From DAIODI01 sp046349255 (GTDB taxonomy: Bacteria > Pseudomonadota > Alphaproteobacteria > Rhizobiales > Aestuariivirgaceae), in assembly GCA_046349255.1 (NCBI GenBank), contig JAXMCR010000004.1, forward strand, positions 620,001 to 684,000: DNA of 64,000 nt. The letters run 5' to 3'. How positions within the stretch are numbered: position 1 is the stretch's first letter; each line of letters starts with the position of its first letter. Position numbers and translations under genes: made by a program. Of this stretch, positions 17,547 through 25,472 are shown piece by piece. The notes below the pieces were generated by a model, which ran no database searches, was not told the DNA's origin, and saw only the letters and a program-made list of their open reading frames with translations.

Positions 17547-18652
17547 GCCGCATCGCCAAGCTCGAGACCTTCGCCACCGAGTTCGTCTGCTTCGTCCGCG
17601 TCACCGACGACGAGGGCCACGTGGGGTGGGGCCAGACCTCGACGTACAACGCCGACATCACGGCGACGATCTTCCACCGGCAGGTCGCTCCGTGGGCGCT
17701 CGGTGCGCCGACGGGGGACATCCTCGGCCTCGTGCAGCGGATCGAGGAGAAGGAGCACAAGTTCCCGGGCAGCTACCGGTGCCGGGCGCTCGCCGGCCTC
17801 GACACGGCGCTGTGGGACCTGCGCGGCAAGGTCGAGCAGAAGCCGGTGGTGGCGCTGCTCGGCGGCAAGCCCGGCAAGCTGCGCACATACGCTTCATCGA
17901 TGAAGCGCGACATCACGCCCGAGGACGAGGCGAAGCGGTTCCTGGAGCTGCGTGACACCTATGGGTACGATGCCTTCAAGTGGCGCGTCGGCGCGGAGTG
18001 CGGGCGCGACGTCGACGAGTGGCCGGGCCGCACGGAAGCCGTGATCCCCACGGTTGCGCGCGCGCTGGGTGACGGTGTCGCAAAGCTCGTCGATGGCAAC
18101 AGCGGTTTCTCGGTAAAGCGTGCGATCGAGGTGGGGCGCCTGCTCGAGGCGGAAGGCGTCGGTCACTTCGAGGAGCCGACGCCCTACTGGAAGCTCGAGG
18201 AAACAAAGCAGGTGACGGATGCGCTCGACATCGACGTGACCGGCGGCGAGCAGGACTGGGATCTCGCGACCTGGCAGCGGATGATCGACATGCGCGCGGT
18301 CGACGTGGTGCAGCCCGACGTGATGTACATGGGCGGCCTGTCGCGCACGCTGCTGGTTGCCGAGATGGCGGCGAAGGCCAATCTTCCGTGTACGCCGCAT
18401 GCCGCGAACCTGTCGCTCGTCACGATGTGCACGATGCACCTCCTGGGTGCGATTCCGAACGCCGGGAAGTATCTCGAATTCTCGATCGAGGGGCCGGACT
18501 ACTATCCCTGGCAGGAAGGCCTGTTCCTTGGCGATCCCTACCGCATCGAGGACGGCAAGGCGACGATCCCGGACGCGCCCGGATGGGGTATCGAGATCGA
18601 CCCGAAATGGCTCGACAAGGCGAGGCACCAGGCGAGCGCGCTCAAGGGCTAA
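17543..18652 (+). CDS. Enolase-superfamily enzyme (mandelate racemase/muconate lactonizing type)
   Basis: I choose the TTG at 17543 because it overlaps the GMC stop (TTGA) and gives the expected N-terminus, SRIAKLETFATEFVCFVRV. The catalytic set is visible: Lys146-Trp-Arg148 (KXR motif), metal ligands Asp184, Glu210 and Glu236 and general base His286 in CTPHAANL. This predicts abstraction of an alpha-proton next to a carboxylate, as in sugar-acid dehydratases. With the GMC oxidoreductase it may handle a sugar or hydroxy acid. Translational coupling supports this, but the substrate is not determined. Confidence 0.88.
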   Translation: MSRIAKLETFATEFVCFVRVTDDEGHVGWGQTSTYNADITATIFHRQVAPWALGAPTGDILGLVQRIEEKEHKFPGSYRCRALAGLDTALWDLRGKVEQKPVVALLGGKPGKLRTYASSMKRDITPEDEAKRFLELRDTYGYDAFKWRVGAECGRDVDEWPGRTEAVIPTVARALGDGVAKLVDGNSGFSVKRAIEVGRLLEAEGVGHFEEPTPYWKLEETKQVTDALDIDVTGGEQDWDLATWQRMIDMRAVDVVQPDVMYMGGLSRTLLVAEMAAKANLPCTPHAANLSLVTMCTMHLLGAIPNAGKYLEFSIEGPDYYPWQEGLFLGDPYRIEDGKATIPDAPGWGIEIDPKWLDKARHQASALKG

Positions 18653-18661
18653 GCATGAGCC

Positions 18662-19459
18662 TCACGTCCAGAGTGCGCGCACGCCGAAGAAGGCCGTGTC
18701 CTTCACGCGGCGGGCGAGATCGCGCACCATCGTCGTGCGCGGATCGAGGCAGTACGTCATCGAGAGCACAACGCGGCGTTCGCCCTCCGCGATTGGCGTA
18801 ACCCGGTGCAGCACCTTTGCTCCCTCGAACAGGATGAAGCTGTTCGGCGGCGTGGCGACATAGGTATCGCGGCCGCCAAGCTTCGCCTCGAGGCGGGCGT
18901 GCGACAGTCCGCTTTCGGCGTGGCCCTGGTTCACCATCGGCAGCAGCAGCGTGAAATGGCGGCCGCGATAAAAGTTGTGGTCGAAGTGCCAGCCGATGTG
19001 GTCGCCCGGCCGGTCGTAGAACAGCACCGACAGCGAACTCTGGTCGTTGATCGGCGTCGGGAAAACCTTCGCGCCCACGATGCGCGACACGAACGCCTGC
19101 AGTGCTGGGCTGTGGTAAAGCGCGGCCACCTTCGGCGCCCGCTCGATGATGGTTTCGTAAGCGACGGTGCCGCCCTTCTTGTGCGTGGGTATGAAGCTTC
19201 GCTCGTGATCGACCAGCGCCTCGATCTCAAGGCAGATCTGCTCGAAGACGGGGGCGGGCAGGAATGAGGGCAACGTGATGAACCGCGCTTCGAACGACGG
19301 TACGGCCTTGGCCTCGAGCGGCTCGAGACCGCCCATCGCCGGCAGGGTCTGCTCGAGCCTGTCCCTGAGGTGGTCGTAGCGTGACGTTCGCTTGTAGACG
19401 AGGCCGAGCGCTCCGCCTGTCGCAAGCGCGCCGGTCGTGGCAGCCTTCTCGAAGATCAT
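18662..19459 (-). CDS. 2-oxoglutarate/Fe(II)-dependent oxygenase-like protein
   Basis: I start at MIFEKAATTGALATGG (19459); the frame continues upstream without support. The iron facial triad is visible as His158-Phe-Asp160 (WHFD) and distal His218 (KVLHRVTP). Arg228 in GERRVVL fits the 2-oxoglutarate salt bridge. The architecture is that of the prolyl-4-hydroxylase-type 2OG-Fe(II) superfamily, with an unassigned N-terminal 80 residues. The substrate is unknown. The stop faces the enolase-superfamily gene with nine bases between them. Confidence 0.75.
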   Translation of the reverse strand: MIFEKAATTGALATGGALGLVYKRTSRYDHLRDRLEQTLPAMGGLEPLEAKAVPSFEARFITLPSFLPAPVFEQICLEIEALVDHERSFIPTHKKGGTVAYETIIERAPKVAALYHSPALQAFVSRIVGAKVFPTPINDQSSLSVLFYDRPGDHIGWHFDHNFYRGRHFTLLLPMVNQGHAESGLSHARLEAKLGGRDTYVATPPNSFILFEGAKVLHRVTPIAEGERRVVLSMTYCLDPRTTMVRDLARRVKDTAFFGVRALWT

Positions 19460-19572
19460 CCCGCGAACCCTCAGCTTGGTGAACAATGGGTTAGCTGGAG
19501 ATTCTGACGGTTCTGTTTCAATACAGCTTCGGCGCCCTAACAGGCATGTGATCGGCAAGATCCTTTCCAAAA

Positions 19573-19588
19573 CTGACAAAATGCTGAC
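19573..19588 (+). promoter_or_regulatory. CTGAC direct repeat, 11-base period, before the Gly/Asp-rich gene
   Basis: CTGAC occurs at 19573-19577 and 19584-19588, an 11-base period, about 70 bases before the gene. OmpR/PhoP-family regulators commonly bind tandem repeats with this spacing, and such a regulator is encoded at 20840. A third, inverted copy lies in GCTGTCAGC at 19604-19612. Two pentamers can occur by chance. Confidence 0.3.
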
Positions 19589-19656
19589 CGCCGGATTCGG
19601 AAAGCTGTCAGCGCCTGCGTGGTCCAATGCTCCATCTTAGGAGAGAGGAGACCATA

Positions 19657-20106
19657 ATGGACCTGGAACGACGCAGACTGCTCACGATGCTCGGCCTCGC
19701 CGCGCTCGTCGCTGTCCCCGGCCTGGCATTCGCCGATGAAGGCGGTGGCGGCGATGGCGGCGGTGACGGCGGCGGCGATGGCGGCGGTGACGGCGGTGGT
19801 GATGATTCGGGTGGTGGCGAGGACTCGGGCGGTGACGACTCGGGCGGGGATGACTCGGGCGGCGGCAAGTCTGGTTCGGATGGGTCCGGCTCGGGTAGCG
19901 GCTCCGGCTCGGAAGGGTCGAGCGGCGCGGGCGGCGACGATGATGGCGCCGACCACGATGCCGGCGATGACGACAGCAGCGAAAGCGCCGGCGCGGGTTC
20001 GGCCGGCGGCGCCGGTGGAACAGGTGCTGCCGGTGGCTCGGGTGGTCCGGCAGGTGGCGCCGATGACGACGCCAATGACGACGACAAGGCCACCGATAAT
20101 CGCTAG
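19657..20106 (+). CDS. Gly/Asp/Ser-rich exported protein, function unknown
   Basis: The start at 19657 follows AGGAGAGAGGAG. The signal peptide carries an RR motif (ERRRLLTMLGLAALV) and ends in AFA. The rest is low-complexity: long runs of GGGDGG in the first part, then S/D/G-rich blocks, with no recognisable domain. It begins DEGGGGDGGG after cleavage, the same as the PepSY protein 118 bases downstream, so the two are paralogous in their N-terminal part. The acidic run could bind calcium or other cations, which is speculation. Confidence 0.65.
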   Translation: MDLERRRLLTMLGLAALVAVPGLAFADEGGGGDGGGDGGGDGGGDGGGDDSGGGEDSGGDDSGGDDSGGGKSGSDGSGSGSGSGSEGSSGAGGDDDGADHDAGDDDSSESAGAGSAGGAGGTGAAGGSGGPAGGADDDANDDDKATDNR

Positions 20107-20164
20107 CGAGCACGTTCCGGGGTGCCTTTGGCGCGGCGGCTAGCGCCATGCTAGGCTCTCCCGA

Positions 20165-20206
20165 GATCTCCGGCCCTTGCCAGCCCCCCGGTAGGGGCCG
20201 GAGATC
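20165..20206 (+). promoter_or_regulatory. 12-bp hairpin in the leader of the PepSY gene
   Basis: GATCTCCGGCCC (20165-20176) pairs with GGGCCGGAGATC (20195-20206) across an 18-base loop. It ends 18 bases before the ATG of the PepSY gene. There is no T-run, so it is more likely an mRNA structure or barrier than a terminator. Confidence 0.5.
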
Positions 20207-20224
20207 GACAGGGAGTTTCAGACG

Positions 20225-20836
20225 ATGTCCTTCACTCGCCGCCGCTTTCTTTCGCTGGTGGCGTCCATCTTCTTGCTGGAGCCGCTAGCCCGCGTCTTGC
20301 ACTCTGACGCTGCGTTCGCCGACGAAGGTGGCGGCGGCGACGGTGGTGGTGGCGGCGACGGTGGCGGCGGCGACGGCGGTGGAGACGGTGGTGGCGGCGA
20401 CGGCGACGGGGGTGGTGGCGACGGCGACGGGGGTGGAGATGGAGCCGGCGCTGGTGGCGGGTCCGGCAGCGGCGGAGGTTCCGGTTCGGGCAGTGGCTCC
20501 GGATCGGGTGACGGGTCCGGCGATGGCGATTCCGGGGAAAGCGGCTCCTCGGGCAAGGGAAGCAACAACGCCCTCGGCCGCAGCACGACCAGCAGCGACG
20601 ACCAGAACGAGCACAATACCGCGCGGGCGGCGCGGGCGCGCGGTGATGCGGCCGCTCTGAAGGACATCATCGGCGTCGTGCAGAAGAGCTACGGCGGACA
20701 GGTCGTCGACGTGAACCTGCAAGGCAGCGGCAGGAAGCTCACCTATAGCCTCAAGGTAATCGACCGCCAGGGGCGCTTGCTGCAGGTCAGCGTGAACGCG
20801 CAGACCAAGGCGATCATCAAGGTGAAGGGGCTCTAG
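20225..20836 (+). CDS. PepSY-domain protein with Gly/Asp-rich linker
   Basis: The N-terminus (FTRRRFLSLVASIFLL) is a near-perfect Tat signal with RRRFLS. A long GGGDGGGG linker covers residues 35-100, and a PepSY-type domain occupies about 145-203 (KDIIGVVQKSYGGQVVDVNL, then LKVIDRQGRLLQVSVNAQT). PepSY modules are thought to bind or restrain partner proteins in the periplasm. The gene sits three bases before a response regulator gene, a position typical of PepSY sensors that modulate PhoP/PhoQ-like systems. Confidence 0.75.
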   Translation: MSFTRRRFLSLVASIFLLEPLARVLHSDAAFADEGGGGDGGGGGDGGGGDGGGDGGGGDGDGGGGDGDGGGDGAGAGGGSGSGGGSGSGSGSGSGDGSGDGDSGESGSSGKGSNNALGRSTTSSDDQNEHNTARAARARGDAAALKDIIGVVQKSYGGQVVDVNLQGSGRKLTYSLKVIDRQGRLLQVSVNAQTKAIIKVKGL

Positions 20837-20839
20837 CCG

Positions 20840-21508
20840 ATGCGCGTGCTCCTTGCGGAAGACGAGGCGAAGATCGCCACGGATATCGAGACTGCGCTGA
20901 AGGCGAACGGATTTGCTGTGGAAATCGCACCCGATGGCGAGACCGCATGGTTTCGCGCCGGCACCGAAGCGTATAGCGCCGTCATCCTTGACATCGGCCT
21001 GCCCGCGCTCGACGGCATCACGGTTCTGAAGCGCCTGCGTTCGGAAGGCATCGCGACGCCAATCCTGCTTCTGACGGCGCGCGGCAGCTGGAGCGAACGC
21101 GTCGAAGGGATCGATGCGGGCGCGGATGATTACCTGGCGAAGCCGTTCCGCATGGAGGAACTCCTTGCGCGCACCCGCGCGCTCGTGCGGCGCAGCGCCG
21201 GCCAGTCGGCGCCGTCGATCACGGTCGGCGTCGTCAGCATCGATCCGCGCATGGCGCAGGTGACGGTCGACGGGGTGCCGGTGCAGCTCACGCCGCTCGA
21301 ATACCGCCTCGTGCACTATCTGCTCCTCCACAAGGGGCGCGTGATCTCGGCGACCGAGCTTGGCGACGCGCTTTACTCGCACGACCATGAACGCGATGCG
21401 AACTCGATCGAAGTGCTCGTGGGTCGCGTCCGGCGCAAGCTGAAGGTGGACGTGATCGAGACGCGCCGGGGCTTCGGGTATCTCGTGCCGGCGGAACAAC
21501 CAGCATGA
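20840..21508 (+). CDS. OmpR/PhoP-family response regulator
   Basis: The receiver domain has the acidic pair Glu/Asp at 7-8, phospho-acceptor Asp51 in ILDIGLP, the conserved Thr in LLLTARG and Lys101 in LAKPF. The C-terminal winged-helix domain carries the OmpR signature LTPLEYRLVHYLL and GRVRRKLKVDVIETRRGFGY. It should bind DNA and regulate transcription in response to its partner kinase, whose gene overlaps by four bases. Confidence 0.92.
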   Translation: MRVLLAEDEAKIATDIETALKANGFAVEIAPDGETAWFRAGTEAYSAVILDIGLPALDGITVLKRLRSEGIATPILLLTARGSWSERVEGIDAGADDYLAKPFRMEELLARTRALVRRSAGQSAPSITVGVVSIDPRMAQVTVDGVPVQLTPLEYRLVHYLLLHKGRVISATELGDALYSHDHERDANSIEVLVGRVRRKLKVDVIETRRGFGYLVPAEQPA

Positions 21509-22860
21509 CGCGTTCGCTGCGCGTCCGCTTCTTCCTCGCCGCGGCACTTGCCAATGCGCTGGCGCTTGCCGTCGCGAGCTTCGGCCTCGTCTCGCTCTAC
21601 GAGAACGAAGTGACCGCGAGGGTCGAGCGCGAACTCAACAACCACCTGCTTCAGCTTGCGGGGGCCATTTCGGAAGGGACTGACGGCAGCCTTCGGCTGT
21701 CGCGGACGATGGCGGACCCGCGCTTTGCGCAGCCCCTCAGCGGGCTCTACTGGCAGATCGACTGGGAGAAGCAGGAGCCGCTACGGTCGCGATCGCTGTG
21801 GGACGCACAGTTTCCCTCGCCGAAAGGACCGCAGACGCCCGGCGATGATTCGTTCACGGAACTCGAAGGACCAGACGGCAAGCCGACGCTGGCACTGACG
21901 CGCACGATCTCCGTCGAGCGACAGGGCGAGCCGTACCCCGTGCGGCTCCTCGTGGCGATCGACGAAGCGGAGGTCACTGCGCCGGTCTCGAGCTTCCGGC
22001 GCGTGCTCACGGGATCGCTGCTGCTGCTCGGCATCGCGCTGACAGTCGCGGCATGGAGCCAGATCCGGATCGGCCTGCAGCCGCTCGATGCCGTGCGCCG
22101 GAGGCTTGGCGAAATTCATGCCGGCAAGGCAACGCGGCTGGCCGGCGACTATCCGGCGGAGATTGCGCCGCTGGTCAGCGAACTCAACGGCCTGCTCGAC
22201 CGGCAGGAGCGCACCATCGAACGCGCCAGGGCCCGCGCCGGCGACCTTGCGCACGGACTCAAGACTCCGCTGACGGTGATCGATGCCATCGGCCGGGACA
22301 TTGGCCGCAAGGGTGAACGGCAGGTGGCGGACGACCTCGCCGAGCAGACTGATACGATGCGGCGTCACGTGGAGCGCGAACTTGTCCGGTCACGGCTCGC
22401 GGCGGGGCACGGTGTGCCGGAGCGCGACCTCAAGGGGCTCGTCGACCGTATTCTGTCGACGATGCGCCGTCTGCCGCGGGGCAACGAGATCGCCTTCGAG
22501 GCGACCGTGCCAGACGGGGTGGCGGTGCTTGTCGACAGGGACGACCTCACCGAGCTCATCGGCAACCTCGTCGACAATGCGCGGAAGTGGGCTCGATCGC
22601 GAGTGGTGATCGACGGCAGGAGTCGTGCGGACGGGCTTGCCATGACGATCAGCGACGACGGGCCGGGGGTTGCAGAAGGGGATTTGCCGGCGCTGGGCGA
22701 ACGCGGTCGACGCCTCGACGAACGCTCGCAAGGGTCCGGCATCGGACTGGCGATCGTGCACGACATCGTCGACGCCTACGGCATGCGCGTCGCGTTCTCG
22801 CGGGCAAAGATCGGCGGGCTGGCGGTCGAGCTACTGCTGCCGACGAAGGCCGCAGCGTAA
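21505..22860 (+). CDS. PhoQ-like sensor histidine kinase
   Basis: Two membrane segments flank a periplasmic region: residues 8-32 and about 166-186. A HAMP-like linker is followed by the H-box DLAHGLKTPLTVID with His250. The N-box is NLVDNARKW, followed by DDGPGV and GSGIGLAIVHDIV for ATP binding. The domain arrangement and the H-box sequence fit the PhoQ-like group. It should phosphorylate the regulator encoded just upstream. The periplasmic domain (about 130 residues) is unassigned. Confidence 0.92.
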   Translation: MTRSLRVRFFLAAALANALALAVASFGLVSLYENEVTARVERELNNHLLQLAGAISEGTDGSLRLSRTMADPRFAQPLSGLYWQIDWEKQEPLRSRSLWDAQFPSPKGPQTPGDDSFTELEGPDGKPTLALTRTISVERQGEPYPVRLLVAIDEAEVTAPVSSFRRVLTGSLLLLGIALTVAAWSQIRIGLQPLDAVRRRLGEIHAGKATRLAGDYPAEIAPLVSELNGLLDRQERTIERARARAGDLAHGLKTPLTVIDAIGRDIGRKGERQVADDLAEQTDTMRRHVERELVRSRLAAGHGVPERDLKGLVDRILSTMRRLPRGNEIAFEATVPDGVAVLVDRDDLTELIGNLVDNARKWARSRVVIDGRSRADGLAMTISDDGPGVAEGDLPALGERGRRLDERSQGSGIGLAIVHDIVDAYGMRVAFSRAKIGGLAVELLLPTKAAA

Positions 22861-22897
22861 GCCTTTTGCGTCGGCGGGGCTGTGCTAGACTGAGCGC

Positions 22898-23839
22898 ATG
22901 CCGATCATCGAGATCGATCCTTGGCGCACGCAGTACTTCGAGAACGTCGCGTGCCCGGACGACGTCGACATCCCCACCGACGACGGCGACGCGTGGGTGA
23001 TGTATCCCGACCATCGCAAGGTCTACGACAAACTCTTCGTGGCGCTGAGCCAGGGCATGACGGCTGCACCGCACGGCGTCGTGCCGCCGTCGTTCCCGGT
23101 GTTCGCCAAGCCCATCGTGAACCTCAAGGGCATGGGGGCCGGAAGCCGCGTGCTCGCCACGCGCGCTGATTACGACGCAGCCGTTTCACCCGGCCTGTTC
23201 TGGATGCCGATGCTCACCGGCGACCACGTGTCGACCGACGTGGCGGTGGTAAGGGGAAGGCCGCAATGGTGGCGGCACACGACGGGCGAGCCGCTCGCCG
23301 ACGGCATGTTCGACCGCTGGATCGTGCATGCCGACGCGCGATCCGGGATAGAGGCGTATTGCGGCGAGTGGATCGCCCGCGTGCTGCCCGACTACACCGG
23401 GCTCCTCAACCTCGAAACGATCGGTGGACGGATCATCGAGGTGCATCTGCGCTTCGCCGACCAATGGCCCGACCTCTACGGCGAGGGCTGGGTCGAGTCG
23501 GCCGTGAAACTCTACGCCGAAGGCACGTGGGATTTTCCCGACATAGACCGGCGCACCGGTTGGTCGCTGCCGCTCTTCGGCCGGCACGGGGAGCGGTATC
23601 GTCATCCGCCCGCCGATCTGGTCGAGCGCGTGCGGGCGATGCCGGGTGTCTCCTCCGTCCAGATCACGTTCCATGAGGAGAAGCCACCCGAAGCGCATGC
23701 GATGCCGCCCGGCGGTTTCCGGCTCGGGATCGTGAACGCCGTCGACCTCGCGGGCGGGCTCAAGGCGCGCGAGGCGCTCGCCGAAGGGTTCCCGAAGGGG
23801 ACGACCCTCAACGCGCGGGTCCACACCGCGCATGGCTGA
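22898..23839 (+). CDS. Conserved protein with ATP-grasp-like features, function unknown
   Basis: The 313-residue protein has PVFAKPIVNLKGMGAGSR, resembling the K-P-x-x-G-x-G nucleotide loop of ATP-grasp enzymes, and LLNLETIGGRIIEVHLRFADQ, resembling the metal-binding strand (N-x-E ... E-x-H/N). The fit is not exact and the two parts are closer together than usual. It is translated with glucokinase: the next start lies eight bases before its stop. A ligase or transferase joined to sugar phosphorylation is possible. Confidence 0.55.
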   Translation: MPIIEIDPWRTQYFENVACPDDVDIPTDDGDAWVMYPDHRKVYDKLFVALSQGMTAAPHGVVPPSFPVFAKPIVNLKGMGAGSRVLATRADYDAAVSPGLFWMPMLTGDHVSTDVAVVRGRPQWWRHTTGEPLADGMFDRWIVHADARSGIEAYCGEWIARVLPDYTGLLNLETIGGRIIEVHLRFADQWPDLYGEGWVESAVKLYAEGTWDFPDIDRRTGWSLPLFGRHGERYRHPPADLVERVRAMPGVSSVQITFHEEKPPEAHAMPPGGFRLGIVNAVDLAGGLKAREALAEGFPKGTTLNARVHTAHG

Positions 23840-24743
23840 TCGCTGGTTCCTGCTTGCCGACGTCGGGGCGTCCAACTGCCGGTTCGCGATCTCGACCGCG
23901 CCGCGCGTGCTGACGCTGACGCGCGGCTATCCGACCGCCGCGACCGCCACGTTCGAGGAGACGCTCGAGCGGTTCTTCAAGGACGCGGGGCTCGAAGCCG
24001 GCGACTGTGCGGGCGCCGTGCTCGCGGCGGCGGGTCCGGTGGCGGACAACGCCGTGACGCTGACCAACGCGCCGTGGACGCTCGATGGCAAAGCGATCCG
24101 TAGACGGATCGGTGGCGCGCCGGTGAAGATCGTCAACGATCTCGAGGCGGTGGCGCTGCTTCTCCCCTACGTTGAGGTGCGGGACAGCCTTCCGCTCTGG
24201 CAGCCCGCGGGACCTCCGCTGCACGGCGGACGCATTGCGGTGAATGTCGGGACGGGCTTCGGCGCAGCGGCGGCCGTGCCAGCCGGCGAGGGTTGGTCGA
24301 TCGTCGCGGGAGAGGCCGGCCACATGTCGCTGGCATCACCGAATGGCGACTGCGTCGAGGATCTCCTCTCCGGCGCGGGCGTGCCGAAGCTTTACGCGGC
24401 GCTTGGCGGCTCGGATACTCTCGGCGACGGGGCGCTGGTCTTCGCACGCGCTGCCGTCGATCCGGTGGCGGCACGGGTCGTGAAGGACCTCGCCGAGGCG
24501 CTTGGCCGGGTCGCTGGCGATCTCGTGCTGGCGCTCGGCGCCTGGGGCGGCGTGTGGCTCTGCGGCAGCGTGGCGCTGCGGCTAGCCGAAGTGGCTGATC
24601 CTCTGCTCATCCGATCCGCGTTCGAGGCGAAGGGCGCGATGACCGACCGCATGCGGCGCGTTCCCGTCAATCGGTTGACGCTTGCGGAACCGGCCCTCAC
24701 GGGCCTTTCGTATGCCGCGGCGTCTCTCAACTCAGCCGAGTGA
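23832..24743 (+). CDS. glk: Glucokinase (Glk family)
   Basis: The 303-residue protein begins FLLADVGASNCRFAI, the phosphate-1 ATP-binding motif of bacterial glucokinases. Further motifs are ITLTN-like VTLTNAPWTLD, KIVNDLEAVA with the substrate-binding ND, NVGTGFGAA, and GEAGHMS with catalytic-site residues. It catalyses ATP-dependent phosphorylation of glucose to glucose-6-phosphate in the cytoplasm. It overlaps the ATP-grasp-like gene by eight bases and ends 12 bases into the convergent phosphoribosyltransferase gene. Confidence 0.85.
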   Translation: MADRWFLLADVGASNCRFAISTAPRVLTLTRGYPTAATATFEETLERFFKDAGLEAGDCAGAVLAAAGPVADNAVTLTNAPWTLDGKAIRRRIGGAPVKIVNDLEAVALLLPYVEVRDSLPLWQPAGPPLHGGRIAVNVGTGFGAAAAVPAGEGWSIVAGEAGHMSLASPNGDCVEDLLSGAGVPKLYAALGGSDTLGDGALVFARAAVDPVAARVVKDLAEALGRVAGDLVLALGAWGGVWLCGSVALRLAEVADPLLIRSAFEAKGAMTDRMRRVPVNRLTLAEPALTGLSYAAASLNSAE

Positions 24744-25376
24744 CGGATCAGCCAGCGCCTCGACGATCTCGTGATCCTCGAGCTGGTGGAAGTCGCCGTA
24801 GTGGCAGCCGATCGCGAGAAACGGGTCCGGCATGTCGAGCACGATGACGTCGTTCGCCTCCCGCCGAAGCGCCTTCACGGTGTCGAGCGGGGCGACCGGG
24901 ACCGCCACGATCACCGCCAGCGGCCGCTTGCGCGCCACCGCGTGCACCGCCGCCCGCATGCTGGCGCCGGTGGCGAGACCGTCGTCGACGAGGATCGCGG
25001 TTCGTCCCGCAAGCGGCACGGTGCGGCGGCCTTGCAGATAGACCGTGCGCCGCCGGGAGATCTCCTTCAGCTGCCGTTGCTCTTCCTGCTCGATGAACTC
25101 GCGCGAAACACCCGCCATCGCGACGATGTCCTCGTTGACGACGAGCTCGGGGGAATCACCGTTGACCACCGCAGCGGCCGCGAGTTCCGGTTGCCTCGGC
25201 ACGCCGATCTTGCGCACGAACACGAGGTCGAGCGGGCAATTCAGGCGCTGCGCGACCGGCACGGCTACGGGCACGCCGCCCCGCGGCAGGGCGAGCACGA
25301 CTGGGTGCTCGTACCGTTCGGCGGCGATCCGGTCCGCGAGCATCCGGCCCGCCTCAGCTCTGGTGGCGAAGATCAT
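24732..25376 (-). CDS. Phosphoribosyltransferase-fold protein
   Basis: The PRPP-binding loop is VDDGLATGAS (residues about 125-134), the hallmark of type I phosphoribosyltransferases. The N-terminal half has PRGGVPVAVPVAQRL and DLVFVRKIGVP. At 214 residues it belongs to the stand-alone group often linked to stress and oxygen-limited dormancy gene sets. The real substrate is unknown. A FNR-type box at 25412-25425 lies 35 bases upstream of the start. Confidence 0.85.
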   Translation of the reverse strand: MIFATRAEAGRMLADRIAAERYEHPVVLALPRGGVPVAVPVAQRLNCPLDLVFVRKIGVPRQPELAAAAVVNGDSPELVVNEDIVAMAGVSREFIEQEEQRQLKEISRRRTVYLQGRRTVPLAGRTAILVDDGLATGASMRAAVHAVARKRPLAVIVAVPVAPLDTVKALRREANDVIVLDMPDPFLAIGCHYGDFHQLEDHEIVEALADPSLG

Positions 25377-25411
25377 GGCGATGACGATACGCCTCTTCGG
25401 CGCTTCCCCGT

Positions 25412-25425
25412 TTGACCGGAATCAA
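25412..25425. promoter_or_regulatory. FNR/FixK-type box between the phosphoribosyltransferase and kinase genes
   Basis: TTGACCGGAATCAA matches the TTGA-N6-TCAA form of FNR/FixK sites. The centre is 25418.5. A class II promoter (centre at -41.5) would place transcription starts near 25377 (minus, at the phosphoribosyltransferase start) or near 25460 (plus, 13 bases before the kinase start). Which gene it serves is open. Confidence 0.6.
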
Positions 25426-25472
25426 ACGGCGAGACAGAGTTCGGTTCCCTCCGTCTGATCGGGCACACCCGC

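Noticed and set aside
19740..20560. A CRISPR array or minisatellite in the Gly/Asp repeats.
   Set aside because: The repeats are in frame, unspaced and encode low-complexity protein, with no spacers.
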